A DNA stretch of 55,388 nucleotides from Bacteroides fluxus YIT 12057 (GTDB lineage Bacteria; Bacteroidota; Bacteroidia; Bacteroidales; Bacteroidaceae), in assembly GCF_000195635.1 (NCBI RefSeq), contig NZ_GL882693.1, forward strand, positions 1 to 55,388, given 5' to 3'. Under the pieces are notes generated by a model that did no database searches, was not told the DNA's origin, and saw only the letters and a program-made list of their open reading frames with translations. Shown here in pieces: positions 1 through 9,118 of this stretch; position 1 is the stretch's first letter, and the number at the start of each line of letters is the position of its first letter. Both the position numbers and the translations under genes were made by a program.

Positions 1-72
1 TCCGGAATTTGTCAGCAAGAACTCCTGTTTTGAGATATTAGATAAAAAATAGATGCCCAATATCTATTGGAT

Positions 73-153
73 ATCCGGGAAGCGTGGTACTAATTCTTTC
101 ATTACTACGCGAAGTAATAAATATAAATCACCTTTGGTTCCGCCTTCCCGGAT
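73..153. promoter_or_regulatory. Nested inverted repeats in the leader of the polysaccharide operon
   Basis: A perfect 10-bp inverted repeat (ATCCGGGAAG at 73-82, CTTCCCGGAT at 144-153) encloses a second small hairpin (ATTACT at 101-106, AGTAAT at 113-118). The right arm is followed by a T-rich stretch at about 158-167. In RNA this could fold as an attenuator or terminator-like leader ahead of the first export gene. Bacteroides capsule operons are known to be controlled in their leaders by UpxY antiterminators, but no upxY or upxZ gene is in the window. Bases 1-72 hold only short open frames (the best is a possible gene tail ending at a TAG at 50-52) and no clear promoter. Confidence 0.4.
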
Positions 154-206
154 TAGTTTGATTTTTTTCAGTGTGTGACATATAAGAATCTAACAAACAT
201 TAAACT

Positions 207-2627
207 ATGCGTCGAATCCTATTTCTGATTTTATGTCTTTTCATTTTCTCCGGTTCTGCCTATGCCCAGCGCATGTCCGACGAGCAAGTGGTTGAATATG
301 TGAAACAGGCACAGGCTGCCGGAAAATCTCAGAAGCAGATGACTGCCGAACTGCTGCGCCGCGGTGTGACCCGCGAGCAGGTGCTCCGCATCAAGGATAC
401 ATATGAGAACCCGGGCGTCTCTGCTCCTGGTTCCGAGGCTCCCTCACAGATGCGCAAGCGTTCGGTTGCTGTAGGAGAATCCTACGAGGCTGCCGAACTT
501 GATGACCAGAAAGCGGTTGTTGATGAGAGACTTGAAAGCCAGTCCGCCCCCGAGGCTGCCGGCATACGTATTTTCGGTCATAATCTGTTCCGGAACCGTA
601 ACCTCTCCTTTGAACCCAGTGTGAATCTGGCCACTCCGGCAAATTATCGTCTGGGTCCCGGTGACGAGGTGATCATAGACATTTGGGGAGCTTCCGAGAA
701 TACCATCCGCCAGACCATCAGTCCCGAAGGAAGCATCCAGGTGAAGGATCTCGGTCCCGTCTATCTGAACGGCATGACCGTTAAAGAAGCCAACGCTTAT
801 CTGCAACGGGAACTGTCCAAGATCTATTCCGGTATCGGAGGGGGGGATCCCAATTCACAGATTCGCCTGACCCTGGGCGATATACGTACCATCCAGATCC
901 ATATCATGGGTGAGGTCACGGTGCCGGGTACTTATACGCTTTCGGCCTTTTCCACGGTCTTCCATGCCCTGTACCGTGCCGGTGGTGTGAACAGCATCGG
1001 CAGCCTGCGTGACATCCGCCTGGTCCGTAACGGAAAGACGATAGAACACCTGGACGTCTATGAGTTCATCATGCAAGGCAGAATGAATGACGATGTGCGT
1101 CTGCAGGAGGGCGATGTGATTATCGTGAGTCCCTACCAGTCGCTGGTCGAGATTGTGGGCAAGGTGAAACGTCCCATGTATTATGAGATGAAGCCTGCCG
1201 AGACGGTCGCTTCATTATTGAAATATGCGGGTGACTTTACAGGAGATGCCTATAAGAAGGCGGTACGTATCATCCGCAAGAGCGGGCGCGAGCACCAGGT
1301 CTATAATGTGGACGAGATGGACTATTCCGTATTCCGTTTGGATGACGGTGACCTGGTGACGGTTGATGCGGTACTTGACCGTTTTGAGAACAAGGTTGAG
1401 GTCAGCGGTGCCGTCTATCGTCCGGGGCTTTATCAGTTAGACGGTGAGGTGAACACGGTGAAGCAGCTGATCAGGAAGGCTGAGGGACTTCGGGGGGATG
1501 CTTTCCTTGCCCGTGTCCTTCTGGACCGCGAGCGTGAAGATCTTACGCACGAAATGGTTGCTGTTGACCTGGAAGGTATCATGAACGGTACGGTTTCTGA
1601 TATACCCCTTCAGAAAAACGACCATCTGTATATTCCCGGTATCCATGACCTGAAGGAGAGCGAGACGGTCTCCATCTATGGCGAGGTGCTCAATCCCGGC
1701 ACTTTCCTGTATTCCGATAACCTGACGGTAGAGGATATGATTGTCCAGGCGGGAGGTCTTACCGAGGCTGCCGCCACTACCCGTGTGAGCGTGACGCGCC
1801 GTATCAAGGATCCCAAGAGTACTGCCTGCAGCAGCAAGCTTGCAGAGACATTCACCTTTGACATCAGGGACGGCCTTCTGACGGGTGCCGGTAGTTTCCG
1901 CCTGCAGCCTTTTGATGTGGTCCAGGTTCGTCGCAGTCCTGCCTATCAAGTTCAGCGCACGGTGACGGTTGCGGGTGAGGTGCTTTTCAGCGGCAGCTAT
2001 TCGTTGCTGAAGAAGAACGAGCGTCTGAGTGACGTGATAGGCCGTGCAGGCGGGATTACTCCGGAGGCCTATGTAAAGGGCGGACGACTGATACGCAAGC
2101 GCAATGACGATGAGCGCCGCCGTGAGGCGGATGTGCTCCGCATGGCGCAGAGCGGTGAGGGTTCCGATAGCATTGCAGTGAACAAACTTGCCATCTCCGA
2201 TACTTACACGGTAGGCATTGACATGGAAAAGGCTCTGTCACATCCGGGCAGTGATTATGACATTGTTTTGCGTGAGGGGGATATCATTTATATTCCCGAA
2301 TACGTCAATACGGTGAAAATCAGCGGTTCGGTGATGTATCCCAATACAGTAACCTGGGAGAAAAGTGCCAAGTTGAAACATTATATCAATATGGCAGGCG
2401 GTTATGGCGAGAATGCGAAAAAGAAGAAGGCATACATCATTTATCTGAACGGTACGGTAGCCCGTGCGAAAAAGAGTGACAGTGATTTAATCCAGCCGGG
2501 TTGTGAGATTGTGGTTCCTACGAAGTCCGAGAGGAAGCGTCTCCAGCTTTCCGAGATTATGGGTATGAGCTCCATGACTGCGACTATTGCGGCGATGGTA
2601 GCTACTTTGGCTAATACTTTTAAATAA
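207..2627 (+). CDS. Wza-like polysaccharide export protein with repeated SLBB domains
   Basis: Predicted outer-membrane or periplasmic export protein for the capsule or exopolysaccharide made by the genes downstream. A signal peptide covers residues 1-20 (ends AYA before QR); no lipobox cysteine is seen, unlike classical Wza. A polysaccharide export domain starts near residue 146 (NYRLGPGDEVIIDIWG), and several SLBB modules follow, recognisable by repeated 'V.GEV..PG.Y' and 'AGG' segments up to about residue 770. At 806 aa it is about twice the length of E. coli Wza, as is usual for Bacteroides homologues. It ends in a hydrophobic segment. It is the first gene of the operon, 7 nt before the chain-length regulator. 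The family call is firm; the exact export role is inferred. Confidence 0.88.
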   Translation: MRRILFLILCLFIFSGSAYAQRMSDEQVVEYVKQAQAAGKSQKQMTAELLRRGVTREQVLRIKDTYENPGVSAPGSEAPSQMRKRSVAVGESYEAAELDDQKAVVDERLESQSAPEAAGIRIFGHNLFRNRNLSFEPSVNLATPANYRLGPGDEVIIDIWGASENTIRQTISPEGSIQVKDLGPVYLNGMTVKEANAYLQRELSKIYSGIGGGDPNSQIRLTLGDIRTIQIHIMGEVTVPGTYTLSAFSTVFHALYRAGGVNSIGSLRDIRLVRNGKTIEHLDVYEFIMQGRMNDDVRLQEGDVIIVSPYQSLVEIVGKVKRPMYYEMKPAETVASLLKYAGDFTGDAYKKAVRIIRKSGREHQVYNVDEMDYSVFRLDDGDLVTVDAVLDRFENKVEVSGAVYRPGLYQLDGEVNTVKQLIRKAEGLRGDAFLARVLLDREREDLTHEMVAVDLEGIMNGTVSDIPLQKNDHLYIPGIHDLKESETVSIYGEVLNPGTFLYSDNLTVEDMIVQAGGLTEAAATTRVSVTRRIKDPKSTACSSKLAETFTFDIRDGLLTGAGSFRLQPFDVVQVRRSPAYQVQRTVTVAGEVLFSGSYSLLKKNERLSDVIGRAGGITPEAYVKGGRLIRKRNDDERRREADVLRMAQSGEGSDSIAVNKLAISDTYTVGIDMEKALSHPGSDYDIVLREGDIIYIPEYVNTVKISGSVMYPNTVTWEKSAKLKHYINMAGGYGENAKKKKAYIIYLNGTVARAKKSDSDLIQPGCEIVVPTKSERKRLQLSEIMGMSSMTATIAAMVATLANTFK

Positions 2628-2634
2628 GAAACAA

Positions 2635-3762
2635 GTGGAAGATATAAAAAGAAAAGATGCCGGTATGAGTGATGAACAACAGAATAAACGTCCACAAGAA
2701 GAGGAGATTGATTTGCTTGAGCTTGCCCTTAAAGTTTGGGCAGAGCGCAGGTGGATATTGAAGTGTTGTGGCTATGCAGTGATTGTGGGTCTGGTGATTG
2801 CTTTCAGTATTCCTAAGGAATATACAACAAGTGTAATGATTGCTCCGGAAGCTTCTGATAATAAGGGAGGGAGCCTTTCCTCACTGGCAAGTTTGGCAGG
2901 CATTAGTCTGAATACATCTTCGGGGTCTGATGCGATTTATCCTGATTTATATCCTGATATTGTGAGTTCCACGCCTTTTGTGACAGGGCTGTTTGATGTC
3001 CCTGTCCGGGATATGGATGGGGAAATAAATACTACGCTTTATGACTACATGAATGAATACCAGCGTTCTGCTTGGTGGTCATATATCATATCTGCCCCTT
3101 TCAAGGCTTTAGGCTGGACAATTTCTCTGTTTAAGGAATCAGAAGCAGAGGGGGATAAATTAGATCCTTTTCAGTTGACAAAAGAGCAGACTGATATTGT
3201 GAAAGCATTGAGTGATCATATAGGTGTCTCGGTAGATAAGAAGACCGGGGTCACTACGATTTCTGTCACGATGCAGGATCCCCGTATTTCAGCATGTCTG
3301 ACAGATACTGTTGTAAACAGGTTACAGTCTTATATTATTGATTATCGGACTAATAAAGCACGTAAGGATTTTCATTTTCAAGAAAAGCTTTTTGAGCGTA
3401 AGAAGAAGGAGTACGAACAAGCTCAGGAAAACTATGCTAGGTTTGCCGATGCCAACAAGAATATCATCCTCCAGAGTTACCGTGCCGAACAAGTGCGATT
3501 GGAGAATGAGATGAATCTTGCCTATCAAGTCTATACATCCGTTGCACAGCAGTTGCAGATAGCAGAGGCAAAGGTGCAGGAGATAACTCCGGTTTATACT
3601 ATTGTTGAGCCTGCCACTATTCCTGTAAAGTCGTCAAAACCAAGCAAAGCCATAATATTGATAGGGATAATTTTCCTGACGGGGATGGGATGTATTGGTT
3701 GGGTCATTATAGGAAGGGATTTATTTTGTAGTATGAGGAAAAAGGAAATTCCGGATTGTTAA
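2635..3762 (+). CDS. Wzz-type polysaccharide chain length determinant
   Basis: Inner-membrane polysaccharide co-polymerase that sets chain length together with Wzy. The topology is typical: a short cytoplasmic N-terminus rich in Glu, a first membrane helix near residues 40-58, a periplasmic domain with a charged coiled-coil stretch at about 245-300, and a second membrane helix near 340-362. A proline-containing segment (VEPATIPVKSSKPSK) comes just before the second helix, as in the family. No C-terminal tyrosine-kinase domain is present. The start used is GTG, 7 nt after the export gene; an ATG at 2665 (MSDEQQNK) is an equally plausible start. Confidence 0.85.
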   Translation: MEDIKRKDAGMSDEQQNKRPQEEEIDLLELALKVWAERRWILKCCGYAVIVGLVIAFSIPKEYTTSVMIAPEASDNKGGSLSSLASLAGISLNTSSGSDAIYPDLYPDIVSSTPFVTGLFDVPVRDMDGEINTTLYDYMNEYQRSAWWSYIISAPFKALGWTISLFKESEAEGDKLDPFQLTKEQTDIVKALSDHIGVSVDKKTGVTTISVTMQDPRISACLTDTVVNRLQSYIIDYRTNKARKDFHFQEKLFERKKKEYEQAQENYARFADANKNIILQSYRAEQVRLENEMNLAYQVYTSVAQQLQIAEAKVQEITPVYTIVEPATIPVKSSKPSKAIILIGIIFLTGMGCIGWVIIGRDLFCSMRKKEIPDC

Positions 3763-3782
3763 GATAGTATTCTGTCCATTGT

Positions 3783-5231
3783 ATGCAAGGATCTTTGAGA
3801 GATAAGGCCGCTCGTGGAGTGGGGTGGAGTTTTATTGACAACATAGCAAATTCGGGCATAACCTTTTTGGTAGGGCTTGTCTTAGCGCGTTTATTGACAC
3901 CGGAAGAGTATGGGATTATGGCTATGATTGCTATTTTTATAGCGGTGTCCGATTCGATTATAGATAGTGGCTTTTCCAATGCATTGATACGTAAGGTAGA
4001 TATCGAACGCATTGATTACAATACTGTTTTCTATTTTAATCTTGCAGTCAGCATTTCACTCTATATTCTTCTGTTCTTTGCTTCTCCCGCCATCAGTGCT
4101 TTTTTCAGAGAGCCTGTTTTGGTTGATGTGATGAGGGTTATAGGTTTTGTGCTGATTGTAAATGCACTGGCTATTATTCCTCGTACGATATTTATTCGGA
4201 ATATTAACTTTAAGACACAAACTAAAGTTTCTTTAATAGCTTCCATCAGCAGCGGTGTTGTTGGTATAGGGATGGCTCTATCCGGAATGGGAGTGTGGAG
4301 TTTGGTCGGGCAACAGCTGTCCCGTCAGTTATTGAATACAGTTTTCTTGTGGGGATATTGTAAATGGAAACCTATTTTTGAGTTTTCTGGCAAGAGTTTT
4401 AAGGAGATGTTTGGTTTTGGATCCAAACTGCTTGTCTCCGGTCTATTGGATACCATCTATAAAGATATCTATTATCTGGTCATAGGTCGTTTCTTTACTT
4501 CATTCGTATTGGGACAATATACCCGGGCCAAACAATTCAATACTATATTTTCCAGTAATTTGACTACTGTTGTTCAACGGGTCAGCTATCCTGTACTCAG
4601 TTCCATTCAAAATGAGCCGGAGCGTTTGCGCGAAGCTTACAGGAGGGTCATAAAATCAACAATGTTGGTGACGTTTGCATGTATGCTTGGATTGGCAGCG
4701 GTAGCAAAGCCGTTAATTATAATCTTAATAGGAGAGAAGTGGCTGCCTGCAGTCGGCTATTTGCAGATTATTTGCTTTTCAGGCATGCTTTATCCGCTTC
4801 ATGCCATCAATCTGAATATCTTGAAAGTCAAAGGTCGTTCGGATTTATTCTTGAAACTGGAAATAATAAAGAAAATTCTTGCCATAGGTCCTATCGTATT
4901 AGGGATCTTTTTGGGGATAGAGTGTATGTTATGGGGTAGTGTACTTAATTCTTTTGTCGCTTATTTCCTGAACAGTTATTATTCAGCCGATTTGATAAAC
5001 TATCCTACTGTGAAACAGATAAAGGACATATTGCCTACATTTTGTGTGTCTATGGCTGTGGCTGCGGTCATGTGGGGATTGTCTTTTTTCAGATTGTCTG
5101 TTTACCTGCTTCTTCCTTTGCAATTACTGTTAGGAGTTTCTCTTGCTTATCTGGTTTATGAAAGAACTGCTTTTCCGGAATATCTTGAATTAAGGCAAGT
5201 GGCTCTTTCTTTTTTAAAGCGGAAATCATAA
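3783..5231 (+). CDS. wzx: Wzx-like lipid-linked repeat unit flippase (PST family)
   Basis: Multi-pass inner-membrane protein of 482 aa, predicted to flip undecaprenyl-PP-linked repeat units to the periplasm. The N-terminal pattern GVGWSFIDNIANSGITFLVG followed by LARLLTPEEYG is characteristic of the polysaccharide transporter (WzxC/MATE-like) family. About 12-14 hydrophobic helices can be read along the protein, with amphipathic linkers. It lies 21 nt after the chain-length gene and ahead of the sugar-modifying genes, so its substrate is the polymer unit of this locus. Substrate specificity cannot be read from sequence. Confidence 0.88.
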   Translation: MQGSLRDKAARGVGWSFIDNIANSGITFLVGLVLARLLTPEEYGIMAMIAIFIAVSDSIIDSGFSNALIRKVDIERIDYNTVFYFNLAVSISLYILLFFASPAISAFFREPVLVDVMRVIGFVLIVNALAIIPRTIFIRNINFKTQTKVSLIASISSGVVGIGMALSGMGVWSLVGQQLSRQLLNTVFLWGYCKWKPIFEFSGKSFKEMFGFGSKLLVSGLLDTIYKDIYYLVIGRFFTSFVLGQYTRAKQFNTIFSSNLTTVVQRVSYPVLSSIQNEPERLREAYRRVIKSTMLVTFACMLGLAAVAKPLIIILIGEKWLPAVGYLQIICFSGMLYPLHAINLNILKVKGRSDLFLKLEIIKKILAIGPIVLGIFLGIECMLWGSVLNSFVAYFLNSYYSADLINYPTVKQIKDILPTFCVSMAVAAVMWGLSFFRLSVYLLLPLQLLLGVSLAYLVYERTAFPEYLELRQVALSFLKRKS

Positions 5232-5243
5232 ACTTAAATAAAA

Positions 5244-6356
5244 ATGGAAAATAAAGTTATTACAGTAACTTCTCCGTTACTCCCTTCCTTAGAAGATTTT
5301 ATACCTTATTTGAAGGATATATGGAATCGTAAGTGGTTGACCAATAATGGATATTATCATAAAGAATTGGAGAAAGCCTTGTGCGAGTATCTGAAAGTAC
5401 CTTATGTCAGTCTTTTTACAAACGGTACGTTGCCTTTGATGTGTGCATTGCAAGCGTTGCGCATTACCGGTGAAGTAATTACTACTCCTTATAGTTTTGT
5501 GGCTACTACCCATTCTTTGTGGTGGAACGGCATCAAGCCTGTGTTTGTGGATATCAACCCTGTTACTTGTAATATTGATCCGGATAAAATAGAGGCTGCC
5601 ATTACTCCAAAAACTACGGCTATAATGCCTGTCCATGTTTATGGTAAGCCTTGCGATACTGTACGTATTCAGGAAATAGCTGACAAATATGGATTGAAAG
5701 TAATTTATGATGCTGCCCATGCTTTCGGAGTAGAAGTGAACGGTAAGTCTATTTTGGAGGCTGGTGATATGTCCACTTTAAGTTTTCACGCTACAAAGGT
5801 TTATAATACCATTGAAGGTGGTGCTTTGATATGCAAAGATGAAAAAACGAAAAGGCGTATTGATTATTTGAAGAATTTTGGTTTTGCAGATGAAACTACG
5901 ATTGTGGCTCCCGGCATAAATGGCAAGATGGATGAAGTGCGTAGTGCCTATGGTTTACTGAATCTGAAGCAGGTGGATGCTGTCATTGAATCTCGCCATC
6001 GGACAGCTGTAAAATACCGTGAAGCATTACGTGGTGTGGAGGGAATCAGTTTTATGGAAGATATGCCTGGCGTACGTCATAACTATTCTTATTTTCCTAT
6101 TTTTATTGATGCAGAAAAATATGGAATGACACGTGATGAACTCTATTTCAAGATGAAAAGACAGAATGTGTTGGGACGTCGTTATTTCTATCCTTTGATC
6201 AGCGAATTTTCTGCTTATCGCGGACTGGAATCTGCTCAACCCGAAAATTTACCGGTTGCCTCTAAAGTAGCCGATAGTGTGATTTGCTTGCCGATGTATC
6301 ATAATCTGAATGATTCAGATATCCAAGCGGTTTTGGATATTATAATTTGTCGATAG
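5244..6356 (+). CDS. DegT/DnrJ/EryC1/StrS family PLP aminotransferase
   Basis: Predicted to transaminate a keto nucleotide sugar to an amino sugar precursor. Residues typical of the family are present: the TPYSFVATTHS cofactor-pocket segment near residue 77, the DAAHAFG aspartate that contacts PLP, and the Schiff-base lysine K185 in the SFHATK motif. Its 370 aa is the normal length. It sits 12 nt after the flippase. It is the first of three DegT-fold proteins in the locus and is only distantly similar to the one at 22,083, so the two probably act on different sugars. The sugar substrate is unknown. Confidence 0.87.
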   Translation: MENKVITVTSPLLPSLEDFIPYLKDIWNRKWLTNNGYYHKELEKALCEYLKVPYVSLFTNGTLPLMCALQALRITGEVITTPYSFVATTHSLWWNGIKPVFVDINPVTCNIDPDKIEAAITPKTTAIMPVHVYGKPCDTVRIQEIADKYGLKVIYDAAHAFGVEVNGKSILEAGDMSTLSFHATKVYNTIEGGALICKDEKTKRRIDYLKNFGFADETTIVAPGINGKMDEVRSAYGLLNLKQVDAVIESRHRTAVKYREALRGVEGISFMEDMPGVRHNYSYFPIFIDAEKYGMTRDELYFKMKRQNVLGRRYFYPLISEFSAYRGLESAQPENLPVASKVADSVICLPMYHNLNDSDIQAVLDIIICR

Positions 6357-6366
6357 GTTAGAACCA

Positions 6367-7551
6367 ATGAAAAAAATATTAATTCTTGGGGGAACCCATT
6401 TTCAAATTCCAGCAATAAAATATGCTAAGTCACAAGGATATCATGTAATTACCTGTGATTATTTACCGGACAATCCAGGGCATAAATTGGCAGATGAATA
6501 TTACAACATAAGTACGACTGATAAGAATGCAGTATTGGCTTTGGCAAGGAGTCTATCTGTTGATGGAATATTATGTTTTGCTTCCGATCCGGCGGCTCCT
6601 ACCGCAGCTTATGTTTCGGAAGTTTTAGGATTACCAGGGAATACTTTTGATAATATCTGTCGTTTTGGAGAGAAGCATCTATGGAGACAGTTTCTTAGAG
6701 AAAACGGTTTTAATGTACCCAAGGCTATTCCTTACCAAAGGGCCGAAGATATTGATGTTACAGATTGGCGTTTTCCCGTGATGGTTAAGCCTGTAGATTC
6801 TTCCGGAAGCAAGGGAATTACGAAAGTAACTTCGGCATTAGACTTAGAAAGCGCATTTGATTATGCCTTGTCGTATTCTCGATTAAAAATTGTTCTCATA
6901 GAAGAATTTATAGAACGTGTAGGCTCTCAGATCGGAGGGGATGGGTTTTATGGTAAGGATAAACTAGAATTTATTTGTTATGGGGAACAGGTTGTTGATG
7001 AGAAAATAAATGGTTATGTTCCTTGTGGAATGAAGTTTCCGGCTTTGTTGTCTTCGTCTCTTGAACAACGTATAACGCATGATATTGAACGTGCCATTGG
7101 ATTATCAGGTCTACACGATTTGTCGTTTAATCTGGAAGTAATGATAGATGAGGCTGAGAATATTTATTTGATGGAAATAGGTCCACGTAATGGTGGTAAT
7201 TGTATTCCGGAAGTTATACAGTACTATACAAATGTAAATTTGGTAGCTATTGCTGTAGAAGCAGCTTTGGGAAACAGCATGCCTGTGTGTCCGTCAAATA
7301 ATACAAAATGTTATGCTTATTATGCGTTACACGCTTCGAAAGAGGGTATTTACAGAGGATATGAATTAGAGAAAACCTTTAGGCTTAATATAAAGAATTC
7401 ATATATTTTTCTTAAAAATGGGGATAAAATAGGAGCTTTTCTTGGCTCCAATCAAACCATTGGAATATTGTTGTTAGAGTTTGATTCCAGAAAGGAAATG
7501 GATACCTTTTTTGATTCTCCCGAAAGGTATGTAAGCTTATATATAGAGTAA
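6367..7551 (+). CDS. ATP-grasp ligase
   Basis: ATP-dependent carboxylate-amine ligase fold, 394 aa. The N-terminus (KKILILGGTHFQIPAIKYAK) is a Rossmann-like pre-ATP-grasp domain. The central domain has the ATP-binding segment FPVMVKPVDSSGSKGI near residue 138 and the metal/phosphate-binding end EIGPRNGGN near residue 275. Such enzymes make amide or peptide bonds with acyl-phosphate intermediates. In a polysaccharide locus it may attach an amino acid or similar acid to an amino sugar or to a carrier. From here to about 13,500 the DNA is clearly more AT-rich than the flanks, suggesting acquired cargo. Substrates are not readable. Confidence 0.8.
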   Translation: MKKILILGGTHFQIPAIKYAKSQGYHVITCDYLPDNPGHKLADEYYNISTTDKNAVLALARSLSVDGILCFASDPAAPTAAYVSEVLGLPGNTFDNICRFGEKHLWRQFLRENGFNVPKAIPYQRAEDIDVTDWRFPVMVKPVDSSGSKGITKVTSALDLESAFDYALSYSRLKIVLIEEFIERVGSQIGGDGFYGKDKLEFICYGEQVVDEKINGYVPCGMKFPALLSSSLEQRITHDIERAIGLSGLHDLSFNLEVMIDEAENIYLMEIGPRNGGNCIPEVIQYYTNVNLVAIAVEAALGNSMPVCPSNNTKCYAYYALHASKEGIYRGYELEKTFRLNIKNSYIFLKNGDKIGAFLGSNQTIGILLLEFDSRKEMDTFFDSPERYVSLYIE

Positions 7552-8507
7552 TGAAAGAAATAGGTGGTTATCTGGAGCTAGAACTTGAAGATAGAGGGGA
7601 CTTTCTTCATTCTGACGGCATATGCTTGAATAGTGGAAGGAATGCTTTAGAGTATATCTTAATTTCTTGTAGTGGGATTTCAAAAATATGGATTCCTTAT
7701 TTTACTTGTGAAGTTATATTGGAGCCTATTAGAAAGTTGAATATTCCATATTCTTTTTATCCAATAAATGAACGGCTAGAAATTGAGGAATTATTGCAGT
7801 TGGGTGAAAGTGAATATCTGTTGTACACAAACTATTATGGAATCAAGGATCAGTATATCAGTTATTTGTCAAAATTATATGGACAAAAGTTGATAGTAGA
7901 TAATGCGCAGGCTTTGTATGCTGTTAGAATGGAGAATATCAAGACTTTTTATAGTCCGCGAAAGTTCGTTGGAATTCCTGACGGCGGAATAGCATATACG
8001 AATAATATGGTCGAAATACCTAATTATGCGCAGGATGTTTCTTATGGTCGATGTATGCATTTATTGAAAAGATTGGAGATGGAGGCTATTGAGGGGTATA
8101 ATGATTTCAGAATCAATAGTGGTAAATTGATAGGCCAACCTATTAGTGTGATGTCATTATTGTCTAGAAAAATACTTTCTTCCATTGATTTTTTAGCTAT
8201 TCGGAAAAAAAGGATACAGAATTTTGAAAAGCTTCATGAAGCGCTGATGAATAGGAATTTATTGGATATGAGCGATTTTGGCTTTTTTGAATGTCCTATG
8301 ATTTATCCTTATTATGTGGATGATAAAACGTTACGCAAGAAATTGATAGATAACAGAATATATGTGGCTACATATTGGCCGAATGTTTTGAAATGGTGTT
8401 CGGAAGATAAGTTGGAATATGAATTGACTAATAATATAATAGCATTACCTATAGACCAAAGATATGGGAGTGAGGAAATGGATTATATAATAAAACTTTT
8501 AGTTTGA
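7551..8507 (+). CDS. Divergent DegT-like PLP-fold protein
   Basis: A 318-aa protein that overlaps the ATP-grasp stop by one base (TAATG), so the two are probably translationally coupled. The segments LNSGRNALEYIL (near residue 25), VDNAQALYA and SPRKFVGIPDGGIAY resemble the DegT aminotransferase fold; K138 sits where the PLP lysine is expected. It is shorter than typical DegT enzymes (about 370-400 aa) and lacks their usual N-terminal segment, so it may be a shortened aminotransferase or a non-catalytic relative. Its pairing with the ATP-grasp and GNAT genes suggests one small pathway. Function uncertain. Confidence 0.6.
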   Translation: MKEIGGYLELELEDRGDFLHSDGICLNSGRNALEYILISCSGISKIWIPYFTCEVILEPIRKLNIPYSFYPINERLEIEELLQLGESEYLLYTNYYGIKDQYISYLSKLYGQKLIVDNAQALYAVRMENIKTFYSPRKFVGIPDGGIAYTNNMVEIPNYAQDVSYGRCMHLLKRLEMEAIEGYNDFRINSGKLIGQPISVMSLLSRKILSSIDFLAIRKKRIQNFEKLHEALMNRNLLDMSDFGFFECPMIYPYYVDDKTLRKKLIDNRIYVATYWPNVLKWCSEDKLEYELTNNIIALPIDQRYGSEEMDYIIKLLV

Positions 8508-9118
8508 TGGGAAATAGTGTTTTTTTGAGAGGATTTGAGATGGAAGATGCCCCGCTTATCAATAGGTGGAGGAATAATCCAGAAATTCAAAAGTTAGTTT
8601 CAACTTCTTTCAAGTATGTTTCACTAGATATAGAAAAAGAGTGGGTGAAATCCAAGATAATGGATAACCGAAAGGATATTTATCTAGCTATTTGCTTGAA
8701 TGATGATAGCCGAAGAATGGTGGGATATGTATCTGTTAACAATATAAATTATCTCAACCGTACAGCCGTGGGTGGGGGTATAGTAATAGACCCTCTTTAT
8801 CAAGATGGTATCATTAGGTATGAGGTAGGAATGCTTATCCGAGAATTGGTATTCAATCATCTTAATATCAACCGATACGAAGGTAAATGTTTATCAGAAC
8901 ATATCGCTTCAAGAGTAATCATGGAAGCTAGTGGATATAAATTGGAAGGAATATATCGTGAAGCCATCTATAAGGATGGGAAGTATCATGATCAGTGTGT
9001 ATATTCTCTTTTGAGGGCAGACTATGAGGAATGGATGGAGCGTGGCGATTATTCATTTTCCGTATTTGTCAAGAAGGTGAGACATTTAAGGAATAGCTAT
9101 GCTGCGAGTAGGCTGTAA
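8507..9118 (+). CDS. GNAT family acetyltransferase (RimJ/RimL-like)
   Basis: About 203 aa. The N-terminus LRGFEMEDAPLINRWRNNPEI is the typical start of RimJ/RimL/PseH-like GNAT proteins, and the later segment NINRYEGKCLSEHIASRVIMEASGYKLEGIYRE is the usual acetyl-CoA-binding C-terminal half. The preferred start is the ATG at 8507, which overlaps the stop of the previous gene (TGATG); a TTG lies one codon earlier. The likely role is N-acylation of an amino sugar made by the adjacent PLP enzymes, as PseH does in pseudaminic acid synthesis, but the substrate is not known. Confidence 0.8.
   Translation: MGNSVFLRGFEMEDAPLINRWRNNPEIQKLVSTSFKYVSLDIEKEWVKSKIMDNRKDIYLAICLNDDSRRMVGYVSVNNINYLNRTAVGGGIVIDPLYQDGIIRYEVGMLIRELVFNHLNINRYEGKCLSEHIASRVIMEASGYKLEGIYREAIYKDGKYHDQCVYSLLRADYEEWMERGDYSFSVFVKKVRHLRNSYAASRL

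Noticed and set aside
73..153. Invertible promoter of the kind that controls B. fragilis capsule loci
   Set aside because: The repeats are only 10 bp, 81 bp across, and hold no TTG-N19-TAnnTTTG promoter on either strand; an RNA hairpin reading fits better.
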